Shown here: positions 7,695 through 15,320 of the stretch, one piece after another
Position numbering within the stretch: position 1 is the first letter of the stretch
Layout of the letters: each line of letters starts with the position of its first letter
DNA from: Fibrobacter sp.
GTDB lineage: Bacteria > Fibrobacterota > Fibrobacteria > Fibrobacterales > Fibrobacteraceae
Assembly: GCA_024398935.1 (NCBI GenBank)
Contig: JAKSIH010000031.1
Span: forward strand, 1-35,033
DNA: 35,033 bases
Direction: 5' to 3'
Notes under the pieces: generated by a model
Databases searched by the model: none
The model's input: only the letters and a program-made list of their open reading frames with translations
Told to the model about the DNA's origin: nothing
Program-made: the position numbers and the translations under genes

Positions 7695-8345
7695 ATGAAG
7701 AAATTTTTTGGAAAAATCGTTAGGGCTGTGGCTTTGACAGGAATTGTGGCGGTAATATCTTTTGCTCGGTCTGTTACATCGAATGATGGCGTGCTCAAGG
7801 ATCCGCGGGATGGCAAGACTTACAAGACTGTAAAGATTGGTAATCAGGTCTGGATGGCTGAAAACCTGAATTTCAAGAACAAGGGAAGTTCGTGCTTTGA
7901 CAAGAAGCAGGAAAACTGCGACAAGTATGGCCGCCTGTACACTTGGAAGGCTGCCCAGAAGGCATGTCCTGCAGGTTGGCACCTGCCGAAACGGCAGGAA
8001 CTTGATGCTCTGATGGAACTTGCACAGAAGACTGCCAGCGATGAAAGTAAGGCCAGTGCGGTTTTAAAGTCCAAGACCGGCTGGACTAATCACGGTAAGA
8101 AGGATGAAAGTGGTGATGACCTTCTTGGATTCAATGCGCTTCCTGTAGGTTATATGGGCGACGAGGAAGAAGGAAATAGCCCTTATATTTCTGAAACCTA
8201 TGCGGCTTTTTTCTGGTCGTCTACGTCCGATAAGGACTATAATCCCGATGCTTATCGCTTGGGCTTGTTTTATGGGGATGTCCATATTTCCGTAGGTCCG
8301 CTTCCTAAATATTATGGCATGTCCATCCGTTGCTTGAAGAATTAA
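7695..8345 (+). CDS. Secreted FISUMP-domain protein
   Basis: The product has the Fibrobacter succinogenes major paralogous domain (FISUMP, Fib_succ_major), a C-type-lectin-like fold present in many copies in fibrobacters and some Bacteroidetes. The visible signature is complete: DPRDGKTYKTVKIGNQVWMAENLNF, YGRLYTWKAAQKACPAGWHLP, FNALPVGY, FFWSST and the closing SIRCLKN. A signal peptide covers residues 1 to about 25 (ends SFA). Length 216 is usual for the single-domain form. ATG 7695 has AGAGGA about seven bases upstream. The domain's function is not known; extracellular binding is likely. A diverged paralogue lies at 10683. Confidence 0.93.
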   Translation: MKKFFGKIVRAVALTGIVAVISFARSVTSNDGVLKDPRDGKTYKTVKIGNQVWMAENLNFKNKGSSCFDKKQENCDKYGRLYTWKAAQKACPAGWHLPKRQELDALMELAQKTASDESKASAVLKSKTGWTNHGKKDESGDDLLGFNALPVGYMGDEEEGNSPYISETYAAFFWSSTSDKDYNPDAYRLGLFYGDVHISVGPLPKYYGMSIRCLKN

Positions 8346-8408
8346 TCTTGCAGTTCTGTTAGGGACCGAAGTGGCGCAGCCATTCGAACGGGTTTACATT
8401 TTTTGAAA

Positions 8409-8573
8409 GGTTCCCGCCTTCGCGGGGATGACATTTAGTAAACCCGGTTGAACGAAAAACGCCAGGGGCGTTTATAGCGCAAGGGCCCGGCTGGCGCAAG
8501 CCAGCAACAGCCTAAAATTGAACTTGTTTAGATTTGCTGGACCCTATCGGTCGTTCCTCCCTCCAGGGTGATG
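8409..8573. repeat. Cluster of dispersed palindromic repeats before lysA
   Basis: This gene-free stretch (8346-8626) holds several small palindromes. At 8409-8432 a unit has CCCGC-CTTC-GCGGG at its centre, like the GGTTCCCGCCTTCGCGGGGATGAC-type repeats scattered through many bacterial genomes. At 8458-8472 there is AACGCC-AGG-GGCGTT. At 8490-8505 there is GCTGGC-GCAA-GCCAGC with a GNRA loop. At 8538-8573 a degenerate copy of the ATCCTATCG...CTCCAGGATGA unit matches the better copy at 9993-10026. Confidence 0.6.
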
Positions 8574-8626
8574 AGTGAAAAATTTTTACTAAATTATTTC
8601 CCGTTAAATTTTAAAGGGAATACAAA

Positions 8627-9889
8627 ATGAAGAACACCAATATCCCCGAAGAACAGTTTGTGAAGGCTGCCGCTGAGTTCGGCACCCCGCTTTGGATTTA
8701 CGACCGCGCAACAATCGAACAGCGTTGCAAGGAAGTGAAGGTTTTTGATAACGTGCGTTTCGCCCAGAAGGCGTGCCCCAACCTCTCCGTGATTTCTCTC
8801 GTGCGTAAGCAGGGCTGTGTGGTGGACGCTGTCAGTGCCGGTGAAATTGTCCGCGCTCTCAAGGCCGGCTACAAGGGCGGTTGCGAAAAGGGTAAGGTTC
8901 CTGAAATCGTTTACACCGCAGACATCTTCGACAAGGACGCCCTGGAACTGGTGAAGCAGCACAACATCGCTGTGAATGTTGGTTCTCCCGACATGATCCA
9001 GCAGCTGGCTGATGCCGGCGTGAAGTCCGAGCTCACCATCCGCGTGAACCCGGGTTTCGGTCACGGTCATTCCCGCAAGACCAACACCGGTGGCGATCTT
9101 TCCAAGCACGGTATCTGGCACGAACAGATCAAGGACTGCGTGAAGCTTGCTCAGGAAAACGGCATGTGGATTACTGGTCTTCATATGCACATCGGTTCCG
9201 GTTCTGACTTTGAACACTTGGCTTCTGTGGCTGAAGCTATGTGCGACGCAAGCCGTCGTCTCGGTTCTCACCTCCGCACTATCAGCGCAGGCGGTGGTCT
9301 TCCTATCGAATACCACGAAGAAAACAAGGGCCCGCACATCGACATGGCTGCCTACTACGGCATTTGGGACAAGGCCCGCAAGAACATCCAGCAGAGCATC
9401 GGTCACGACGTTCATCTGGAAGTGGAACCGGGTCGCTACCTGGTTGCCGAAAGCGGTTACCTCATGGCAGAAATCCGCGCTGTCAAAAAGCAGGGCGACA
9501 ATCTGTTCTACATCGTTGACGCTGGCTTTACCGACCTGGTTCGCCCCAGCTTCTACGGTTCCTACCATCAGATTTCCGTGATTGCCCGCGATGGCCGCGA
9601 ACTGAACGAAACCGTGGACGCCGTTGTTGGTGGCCCGCTTTGCGAATCCGGTGACGTGTTCACCCAGGAAGAAGGCGGCTTCGTCGTGACCCGCAAGCTC
9701 CCGAAGGCTAAGGTGGGTGACCTCCTGGTTCTCCACGACGCAGGTGCCTACGGTGCTGCAATGAGTAGCAACTACAACAGCCGTCGTTACGCTGCCGAAG
9801 TGATGTACACCAACGGCGAAATGAAGGTTGTCCGAGAACGTCAGACTTTTGAACAGATGATGCAGAACGATCGCATTATTGATTTCTAA
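8627..9889 (+). CDS. lysA: Diaminopimelate decarboxylase
   Basis: LysA is a PLP enzyme that removes CO2 from meso-diaminopimelate, the last step of lysine synthesis. It is a fold-type III alanine-racemase-like decarboxylase of 420 residues. The PLP lysine is K48 in RFAQKACPN. RVNPGFGHGHSRKTNTGG (139-156), HMHIGSGS (186-193), the phosphate-binding SAGGGLP (220-226), EPGRYLVAESG (267-277), GPLCESGDVF (about 341-350) and DAGAYGAAMSSNYNSR (about 377-392) are all present. The wording of these motifs is strikingly that of E. coli LysA as I recall it (FAQKAC, GHGHSQKTNTGG, GASMSSNYNSR), not of the YAVKAN type found in many other phyla. AAAGGGAA upstream serves as ribosome-binding site. It stands alone between repeat clusters, with no other lysine gene nearby. 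Confidence 0.96.
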   Translation: MKNTNIPEEQFVKAAAEFGTPLWIYDRATIEQRCKEVKVFDNVRFAQKACPNLSVISLVRKQGCVVDAVSAGEIVRALKAGYKGGCEKGKVPEIVYTADIFDKDALELVKQHNIAVNVGSPDMIQQLADAGVKSELTIRVNPGFGHGHSRKTNTGGDLSKHGIWHEQIKDCVKLAQENGMWITGLHMHIGSGSDFEHLASVAEAMCDASRRLGSHLRTISAGGGLPIEYHEENKGPHIDMAAYYGIWDKARKNIQQSIGHDVHLEVEPGRYLVAESGYLMAEIRAVKKQGDNLFYIVDAGFTDLVRPSFYGSYHQISVIARDGRELNETVDAVVGGPLCESGDVFTQEEGGFVVTRKLPKAKVGDLLVLHDAGAYGAAMSSNYNSRRYAAEVMYTNGEMKVVRERQTFEQMMQNDRIIDF

Positions 9890-9896
9890 GCTGCTA

Positions 9897-10026
9897 GATC
9901 CTTCGTCGCTTACGCTCCTCAGGATGACACCGTAGGCGACACTCCGCTCAGAGCCTGCCCTGAGCCTGTCGAAGGGATGGCATAAGAGTGACGTCATCCT
10001 GGAGCGACGAAGTCGCGATAGGATCC
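9897..10026. repeat. Inverted pair of dispersed repeats after lysA
   Basis: The arms at 9897-9928 (GATCCTTCGTCGC...CAGGATGAC) and 9993-10026 (GTCATCCTGGAGCGACGAAG...) are imperfect reverse complements. Between them, 9951-9976 contains GCCTGCCCTGAGCCTGTCG and AAGGG, another unit known for being scattered in many unrelated bacterial genomes. Spurious reading of it gives the peptide FDRLRAGS. The block looks like several repeat units nested together. Confidence 0.65.
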
Positions 10027-10069
10027 AATTGAAGCGTAGGCGGCGCATAGCTGCGAAAAAACTAAAAAG

Positions 10070-10095
10070 GCCGGCGGTAATTCCGTCGGCTTTTT
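10070..10095. terminator. Bidirectional intrinsic terminator
   Basis: GCCGGCGG / CCGTCGGC stem (one G-U pair), loop TAATT, followed by five T and preceded by five A. It separates lysA from the convergent gene ending at 10105. Confidence 0.8.
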
Positions 10096-10104
10096 GCATG
10101 AGGG

Positions 10105-10545
10105 TTATTGGTTTGGGGATACGTCCCAAGGGCTTGGGCCTTTTTCCTGTTCTGTGTCCCTGTAGTTTGGGGGCACCTTGATGGTTCCGTCGTAAAGTTC
10201 CGGGGGCAGGCCATCATCGCGTTTGTCGGATTCAAAGTCTCCCAGGATCATCCAGCGGAATAGGCCTATGGTTCCTCCGATGATGGTTCCGCCTAGGAAA
10301 CCTGCGCCTAGAAGTACAAGAGAAAATGTTCCTATGTCGTCAGCGGAATTGTTCTCGTCGTAATCATCTTCGTCGGACATGGCGGCTCCCGCTACTGCTA
10401 ATCCGATGATACCTGGAATAGCGCCATAGGTACCTCCATAGGAGGCGTATCTTGCCACCGGGTTTGTGGAATTGTAGGCGCAGCCGGTTGTTCCCAGCAG
10501 TACCGCACAGCATAAAAGAATTGAAATAAGCCTAACCCTAATCAT
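10105..10545 (-). CDS. Small lipoprotein with glycine-zipper-like segments
   Basis: The product is a 146-residue predicted lipoprotein. The signal MIRVRLISILLCCAVLLGTTGC ends in a good lipobox (GTTGC). Two Gly/Ala-rich hydrophobic stretches follow (GGTYGAIPGIIGLAVAGAA and LLGAGFLGGTIIGGTIGLF), separated by an acidic loop (DEDDYDENNS). They resemble glycine-zipper segments of outer-membrane lipoproteins such as the SlyB or OmpA-associated types. The tail is polar and proline-rich. The open frame runs ten codons further upstream, but ATG 10545 starts the signal peptide directly. It is divergent from the FISUMP gene at 10683, so the 137 bases between them hold both promoters. Function unknown. 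Confidence 0.8.
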   Translation of the reverse strand: MIRVRLISILLCCAVLLGTTGCAYNSTNPVARYASYGGTYGAIPGIIGLAVAGAAMSDEDDYDENNSADDIGTFSLVLLGAGFLGGTIIGGTIGLFRWMILGDFESDKRDDGLPPELYDGTIKVPPNYRDTEQEKGPSPWDVSPNQ

Positions 10546-10682
10546 GCAAAAAAATATACAAAAATCAGGATGCATGGTGCGGGGTAGTTTTATTTTTGAA
10601 AGTTGTTCCGATATGGGGAGAATTTCAGATACAAATTTCCTTGCCGGTATTGGCTTTGGGAAAAAAAGATATATTTGAATAT

Positions 10683-11327
10683 ATGAGATTTCTTATAAAT
10701 AAAATCGGTATTTTTTTGATGGCAGGAATATTTTGTTCCTGTTCAGTAGGGGACAAAGACAGCTTTGATGGTGTAAAGTCTGTGAAGATTGGTGGTAAGC
10801 GCTGGATGTCCGAAAATGTTCAGGTGAATGGTAACACTCGGTTCACCCTGGAAGAGGCCAAGGGACTTTGCCCCGCGGGATGGCGATTGGCTACCATTGC
10901 GGAATGGCAGAAGTTAGTTAAAGATGTCGGTGGCGTTATGAATTTGCTGGACAAATCAACCCCCTTTGCATCTCCTGAAGAGGTGAAGGAATTGCAAGAA
11001 ATTTATGGCGATGAAAAACCTTCCCAGCCTCCGCAAGATCCCTTTGGTTTTAGTTTGAAGTATGTGAGCGATGATGATTTTCCGATTAACGAAGGCTTAT
11101 GTGGAGATGGGCCGGGTGATTATGTATATGGCGAGGCGGTATTCTGGACGGCAGACTACGTGGAATTGGACTCCGTTTGGTTTGAACCTGTTTCTCCTGC
11201 CATAAAGGTCCAGTTTGTGAGCTTTGACGGTAGTGGAATGAATGATCCCATGGATAAAGTTTGTACAGCAAGCAATGCGACGTCGATAAAAAGTGGTTAC
11301 GTACGTTGCGTAAAGGATATCAAGTAA
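10683..11327 (+). CDS. Diverged FISUMP-domain lipoprotein
   Basis: A signal or lipoprotein leader (MRFLINKIGIFLMAGIFCSC) is followed directly by a FISUMP domain. The landmarks are VKIGGKRWMSENVQVNG, EEAKGLCPAGWRLATIAEW, FWTAD and a terminal SGYVRCVKD. Compared with the copy at 7695 it has lost the WKAAQ segment, and it carries a longer acidic middle (about residues 100-165) and two extra Cys (LCGDG and DKVCTAS) that may pair. ATG 10683 is preferred over earlier in-frame starts at 10596 because it places the hydrophobic leader at the N-terminus. Role unknown; surface-exposed by inference. Confidence 0.82.
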   Translation: MRFLINKIGIFLMAGIFCSCSVGDKDSFDGVKSVKIGGKRWMSENVQVNGNTRFTLEEAKGLCPAGWRLATIAEWQKLVKDVGGVMNLLDKSTPFASPEEVKELQEIYGDEKPSQPPQDPFGFSLKYVSDDDFPINEGLCGDGPGDYVYGEAVFWTADYVELDSVWFEPVSPAIKVQFVSFDGSGMNDPMDKVCTASNATSIKSGYVRCVKDIK

Positions 11328-11401
11328 TTGTAAGTTGAAACCTAGGCCATTTCATTCTATATTTTGCCGTACAAACTTCAAACCTTTAAAAAGGCAATCT
11401 T

Positions 11402-12568
11402 ATGTCAGATCGTTTTATCGTGACCGGTAACTTCACCGATGATCCGTTCGCCATCGACATGGCCCAGTACATCGGTCTCCGCGAAGACATTTCCGACGTG
11501 GTCTCCCTGAAGACTTTCGCCAACTCCGAATTCTGCCCCCGCTACATGCTGGACGCTGATGACCTGGAAAACATCGGCCATCGTCTGGAAGGCAAGATTG
11601 TTTTGATTTGCTCTGTTTCTAACCATGAACGCAGCCGTAACGACTACGCCATGCGTAACATGATTCTCGCCCGCGCCGCCAAGGACAACGGTGCTGAACA
11701 GGTGGTTCTCGTTGAACCGGATCTGTTCTACTCCGCACAGGACCGCGGCCCGCACCGCATGGGTGAACTGGAAAAGGATCGCCCGGATATCGACCTCAAG
11801 AAGTTCGACGGCCAGGCATTCACCAGCCTCCTTTATGCCGAACTCCTGAAGAAGTCCGGTGTGGACGCTGTGGTCACCTGCCACAACCACTCCATCAAGG
11901 TCCAGAACCTCTTCAACGACATTTTCGAAGGTCACTTCCACAACCTGATCCCCACCGACGTTTACGCTCACTACATCAAGAACAGCAACTTCGTGCAGTG
12001 CGGTAAGGACGGCAACAACCTGGTGATCGTCTCCCCGGACAAGGGCGCACGCCCCTTCATGAACGCTGTCTACGATGCTCTCCAGCTCCCCGAATGCAAG
12101 CGCGTGGTGATGGACAAGGTCCGTACCGGCGAACGTGAAATCTCCATGACCTTCAACCCGGAACTTTCCGACATCAGCATCGACGAAATCGAAGGCAAGG
12201 ACGTGATCGTATTCGACGACATGGTCCGTACCGGTACTACCATCGTGCAGTGCTGCGAACACATCAAGAAGGGTAACCCCAACCGCGTGTGCTTCGGCGT
12301 CACCCACTTCCACACCAGTGCAGAAGCTCGTGAAAAGCTGAACAGCCCCGCCATCGACGAAATTCTTACCACCTCCACTCTGCCGGATATCATGAACCGT
12401 GACTGCCAGGGCCGTCTGCGTAAGAAACTCACCATCCTGAAGCTCGGCAAGTACATTGCCCGCCACGTGATGCAGATGTACGGCATGGACGACGGTCGTT
12501 TCGAACGCGACTTCTACAAGATCGACATGTCTTCCAAGAACCCCCGTTGGCCGCCCCAGCAGTACTAA
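11402..12568 (+). CDS. prs: Ribose-phosphate pyrophosphokinase, long divergent form
   Basis: PRPP synthetase moves pyrophosphate from ATP to ribose 5-phosphate, feeding nucleotide, His and Trp synthesis. The PRPP-binding loop FDDMVRTGTT (271-280) matches the family's VDDMIDTGGT. YSAQDRGPHRM (110-120) matches the YARQDR ATP-binding segment, and CHNHS (160-164) matches the DLHAEQ metal region. The protein has 388 residues, against about 315 for the usual class I enzyme. The extra length lies in the N-terminal part, in the catalytic flexible-loop area after AQDR (GELEKDRPDIDLKKFDGQ replaces the normal R.PI.AK), and at the C-terminus (MYGMDDGRFERDFYKI). A rpe gene lies 6 kb away but is not linked. 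It is monocistronic, with its own terminator at 12611. Confidence 0.88.
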   Translation: MSDRFIVTGNFTDDPFAIDMAQYIGLREDISDVVSLKTFANSEFCPRYMLDADDLENIGHRLEGKIVLICSVSNHERSRNDYAMRNMILARAAKDNGAEQVVLVEPDLFYSAQDRGPHRMGELEKDRPDIDLKKFDGQAFTSLLYAELLKKSGVDAVVTCHNHSIKVQNLFNDIFEGHFHNLIPTDVYAHYIKNSNFVQCGKDGNNLVIVSPDKGARPFMNAVYDALQLPECKRVVMDKVRTGEREISMTFNPELSDISIDEIEGKDVIVFDDMVRTGTTIVQCCEHIKKGNPNRVCFGVTHFHTSAEAREKLNSPAIDEILTTSTLPDIMNRDCQGRLRKKLTILKLGKYIARHVMQMYGMDDGRFERDFYKIDMSSKNPRWPPQQY

Positions 12569-12610
12569 AAGGCTTCGGCTCGAGGTTTCTTCCACGAGAT
12601 GCAAGGCATT

Positions 12611-12643
12611 AAAAAGTCCCGGACAATCGTCCGGGACTTTTTT
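12611..12643. terminator. Strong bidirectional intrinsic terminator
   Basis: AAGTCCCGGAC / GTCCGGGACTT is a perfect 11-bp stem with loop AATC, extended by A-T pairs to about 14 bp. It separates prs from the convergent gene ending at 12664. Confidence 0.9.
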
Positions 12644-12663
12644 CTTGAATGTATTCCATTCAC

Positions 12664-13424
12664 TTATTTGAAAATATATCCCTTTATGCTTCCGTAGTTC
12701 TCTTCATCGTCGTCCTCGACAAACTTGAAACTTGCGGAGTAGAGAACCAGGGTCTCGGAACCATTGTCCAGGATAAGGTGCAATGGTTTTTCGATTGCGG
12801 TGGAATCTGTCAGTTGGCTTATGGCAACGGCAACGTTAATGAAGGTGCTGTCTTCGTTGAAGTTGTTTGACTTGACCTGCATAAAGATGCTGTCACCTGC
12901 TAAGGATAACTGGTTGTACTTTAGGTAGGTGTTTTCCAGCATTACCACGGTGTGGCGGTTGGCCGGTATGGTAACGGGGGATTTCCTGTCGGAATCGAAA
13001 TCGAGGTATCTGGTCTTGGCCCTTCTCTTTGCCTCTTCTTCTTGGCGTCTGGCTTCTAGCTCGCTGCGTTCGCGAATCTTTTCAAGATATTTTTCGCTGG
13101 TGAGGTAGGTGTGGGCGGAAATCTTGAAAACATTGATGGGGGAGAATGTGGAGACGATGGCTCCGATGATAAGGCTTGCCAGGGTCCACCAGATTTTCTT
13201 TTTAATGCGTGGCACCAGCAAGATGATTAGGGCGGTGATGAACCAAATGTGGCTATCCAGATGTAGAGCCTGGGATGCTCACTGATGAAGTTGCTTTCGT
13301 CGCCCCAGTGTACCAGGAATATGGCATAGAGGGCGGAGAATACTCCGAGGCTCACTGGCAGGGGAAAACGTTTGAAAACATTGGAAATCTGGGCGGGGTA
13401 CTGCTTTATTTTTTCAAAAGTCAT
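12664..13424 (-). pseudogene. Integral membrane protein gene split by one frameshift
   Basis: Two minus-strand frames join into one protein. The first (13424 down to 13227) begins MTFEKIKQYPAQ, has one membrane segment (PVSLGVFSALYAIFLVHW) and starts a second (LYIWIATF). The second frame is open above its nominal TTG start at 13221 and reads HIWFITALIILLVPRIKKK. Adding one T to the TTT at 13245-13247 (AAA on the plus strand) gives LYIWIATFWFITALIILLV, a perfect membrane helix. A third helix (WWTLASLIIGAIVSTF) is followed by a charged coiled stretch (KIRERSELEARRQEEEAKRRAKTR) and a 110-residue beta-type soluble domain. The N-terminus recalls DUF4153-type membrane proteins, but weakly. No family is assigned. 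This may be a sequencing error or true decay. Confidence 0.65.
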
Positions 13425-13561
13425 ATTGAGAGATAAATAGAAAAAAATGGCTTGCTGAAAAAGGTCTGTTTTTTCGGAATAAAAAAATTTTTTTTCTCTA
13501 AAATGATTATTTTATAGACTCGAAGGCTGAAGTGTTAAACTCCAAACTTATATAGGTGACT

Positions 13562-14959
13562 ATGTCCGCAAAAGTGACTAGTAGCGACAAGATTGAAGAC
13601 TTAATCCCGGAAACCCCGGTCCGTAAAATCCTTACCCCCATTGAACGATTGATGCAGGTGGAGACCACCGGCGGTATTGTCCTGATTATCATGACGGTTG
13701 CCGCCCTCCTGTGGGCAAACTTCGGTACCCATAGCTACCACCATGTGTGGCACGAAATCGGCTTTGCAATTAGTGTTGCGGGTCATGACCTGGCACACTT
13801 CCTGGGACTGGAGCATGGCTTCAATCTGCACTGGTTCATTAACGATGCCCTCATGACCATCTTCTTCTTTAATGTGGGACTGGAAGTGAAGGGTGAAATG
13901 ACCTATGGCGAACTTCGGGATCCCAAGGCGGCGAGCCTTCCCATTCTTGCGGCTGCCGGCGGTATGCTTTTCCCCGCGCTGATTTTCCTTGCGGTAAATG
14001 CCTTTGCGGTGGCCAATGCGGATGCCTCCCGCGGTTGGGGCATTCCTACGGCGACCGACATCGCCTTCGTGGTGGGCTGCATGGCCATTCTCGGCAAGAA
14101 GGTTCCCCATGCTCTCCGCGTCATGATTCTGACTCTTGCCATTGCAGATGACATTGGCGCCATTCTTGTGATTGCCATTGGATACCCCAGCGGTAACGGC
14201 ATCAACTTTGCCGCCCTCGGTACTGCCTTTGCGCTCCTGATCCTGATTAACGTATTCTTCCGCATTGGCGTTCGTAACCTCCTGCTCCATGGCGTTATCG
14301 GCGTGGCCGTATGGGCCTGCTTCGTGAAGTCCGGTGTCCATCCCACTATTGCCGGTGTGCTGCTGGGTCTCTCCGTTCCCGCCAAGGCTGTGATTACCAG
14401 CGGAAAGGTTCGCGGTTTCGTAAACGGTGTGGACCATGTGCTCTCCGGTGAAGTCCAGGACAGCAACGAGAAGTATCGTGTGCTTAGCCTCCTGAAGCAG
14501 GGTGCTAGCGAAAGTATTTCCCTCCAGGAGCGCCTCTACAAGCCCCTGGTCCCGTGGGTCAACTTCTTCATCATGCCGCTTTTCGCCCTGGCTAATGCCG
14601 GCGTGGAAATCAAGCTGGGTGGCGTGGAAGTGCCCGTAATGGGCGCTGTAGCCCTGGCGCTTGTCTTTGGTAAGCCCATTGGCATTTTCCTCTTCAGCTT
14701 CCTTGCTGTAAAGATCGGCATCTCCAAGGTGCCCAGCTATAGCTGGAAGGTCCTTTGGGGTGGCGGCATGCTGGCTGGTATCGGCTTCACTATGGCCTTG
14801 TTCGTCGCAAGTCTCGCCTTCGATGCGGGAGACCGTCAGGACTCCGCCAAGCTGGGTATCCTGCTGGGAAGCTTCAGTGCGGCAATCCTTGGAACCATCT
14901 ACATGGGGCTGGTCTCCAAGCCTAGCAAGGACGAACCTGAAGGCCACGGCCATCACTAA
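13562..14959 (+). CDS. nhaA: Na+/H+ antiporter NhaA
   Basis: NhaA exchanges cytoplasmic Na+ for outside H+ in the inner membrane and controls pH and salt. About twelve hydrophobic segments are visible. The key residues are intact: the discontinuous-helix Asp in TATDIAFVVG (about D166) and the paired ion-binding Asp in ADDIGAILV (D196, D197). HWFINDALMTIFFFNVGLEVK and the late KPIGIF and GIGFTMALF blocks are also typical. The length of 465 is longer than the 388 of E. coli, mostly from an N-terminal cytosolic extension (SDKIEDLIPETPVRK) and a loop at about 290-320. The tail ends in GHGHH, possibly metal-binding. ATG 13562 is preferred over GTG 13556 because AGGTG lies just upstream. It is divergent from the membrane protein gene. 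Confidence 0.96.
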   Translation: MSAKVTSSDKIEDLIPETPVRKILTPIERLMQVETTGGIVLIIMTVAALLWANFGTHSYHHVWHEIGFAISVAGHDLAHFLGLEHGFNLHWFINDALMTIFFFNVGLEVKGEMTYGELRDPKAASLPILAAAGGMLFPALIFLAVNAFAVANADASRGWGIPTATDIAFVVGCMAILGKKVPHALRVMILTLAIADDIGAILVIAIGYPSGNGINFAALGTAFALLILINVFFRIGVRNLLLHGVIGVAVWACFVKSGVHPTIAGVLLGLSVPAKAVITSGKVRGFVNGVDHVLSGEVQDSNEKYRVLSLLKQGASESISLQERLYKPLVPWVNFFIMPLFALANAGVEIKLGGVEVPVMGAVALALVFGKPIGIFLFSFLAVKIGISKVPSYSWKVLWGGGMLAGIGFTMALFVASLAFDAGDRQDSAKLGILLGSFSAAILGTIYMGLVSKPSKDEPEGHGHH

Positions 14960-14968
14960 GGTTTAAAA

Positions 14969-14992
14969 GCGGGGTTCGCCCCGCCTTTTTTT
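14969..14992 (+). terminator. Intrinsic terminator of nhaA
   Basis: Perfect GCGGGG / CCCCGC stem with a stable TTCG tetraloop, then C and seven T. Confidence 0.9.
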
Positions 14993-15010
14993 CACCCTTA
15001 CAATACATTG

Positions 15011-15073
15011 TTAATTGTTCATCCTTCATCCTTCATCCTTCATCCTTCATCCTTCACTATTCACCCTTCACTA
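15011..15073. repeat. Heptanucleotide tandem array
   Basis: Nine 7-base units in register: TTAATTG, five perfect TTCATCC (15018-15052), then TTCACTA, TTCACCC and TTCACTA. It recalls the short tandemly repeated heptamers known from cyanobacteria. It lies in a gene-free stretch of about 335 bases (14985-15320). Confidence 0.85.
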
Positions 15074-15132
15074 GTTTTGAGGCACGCTACGCTTGAGGTG
15101 TGAGGTCGGAGCTTCGCTCCTAGAGGATTATT

Positions 15133-15181
15133 GGGGGCTAGGGCATTTTAGGGGATAGGGGCTAGGTTCTAGGGGCTAGGG
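15133..15181 (+). other. G-rich tract able to form a G-quadruplex
   Basis: Runs of 3-5 G (GGGGG-CTA-GGG-CATTTTA-GGGG-ATA-GGGG, then more GGGGCTAGGG units) fit the G3+N1-7 rule. A GGAGC-TTC-GCTCC hairpin sits just before it at 15108-15120. Confidence 0.6.
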
Positions 15182-15260
15182 CTGAAGGATGCAGGTGCTT
15201 GTGATTTCAAGGCAGTTTCGTCTTTAAAAATCCCGAAGGAGTATTCTTAACATCCCTAGT

Positions 15261-15314
15261 CTCTAATTTCTAGATTCTAATCTCTAATCACTGTTCACTC
15301 TTCACTATTAATTG
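15261..15314. repeat. Degenerate heptamer array before the GIY-YIG gene
   Basis: Seven-base units CTCTAAT, TTCTAGA, TTCTAAT, CTCTAAT, a 5-base slip, then TTCACTC, TTCACTA and TTAATTG. The last three use the same units as the array at 15011-15073 but in reverse order, so the two arrays bracket the G-rich tract. Confidence 0.65.
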
Positions 15315-15320
15315 AAACTC

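Noticed and set aside
8594..10129. Long minus-strand open frame (511 codons) opposite lysA
   Set aside because: It is the mirror of a G/C-rich third-position gene. It has no family motifs, and its N-terminal part is translated from dispersed repeats (the FDRLRAGS peptide).
11405..12604. Long minus-strand frame opposite prs
   Set aside because: A shadow of a well-supported gene. Its composition is His/Val/Asp-rich and it has no recognisable domain.
13601..14956. Long minus-strand frame opposite nhaA
   Set aside because: NhaA on the plus strand has all its catalytic motifs. The reverse frame is only a by-product of codon bias.
15011..15073. CRISPR-like array
   Set aside because: The units are only 7 bases long, without spacers, and no cas genes are present.
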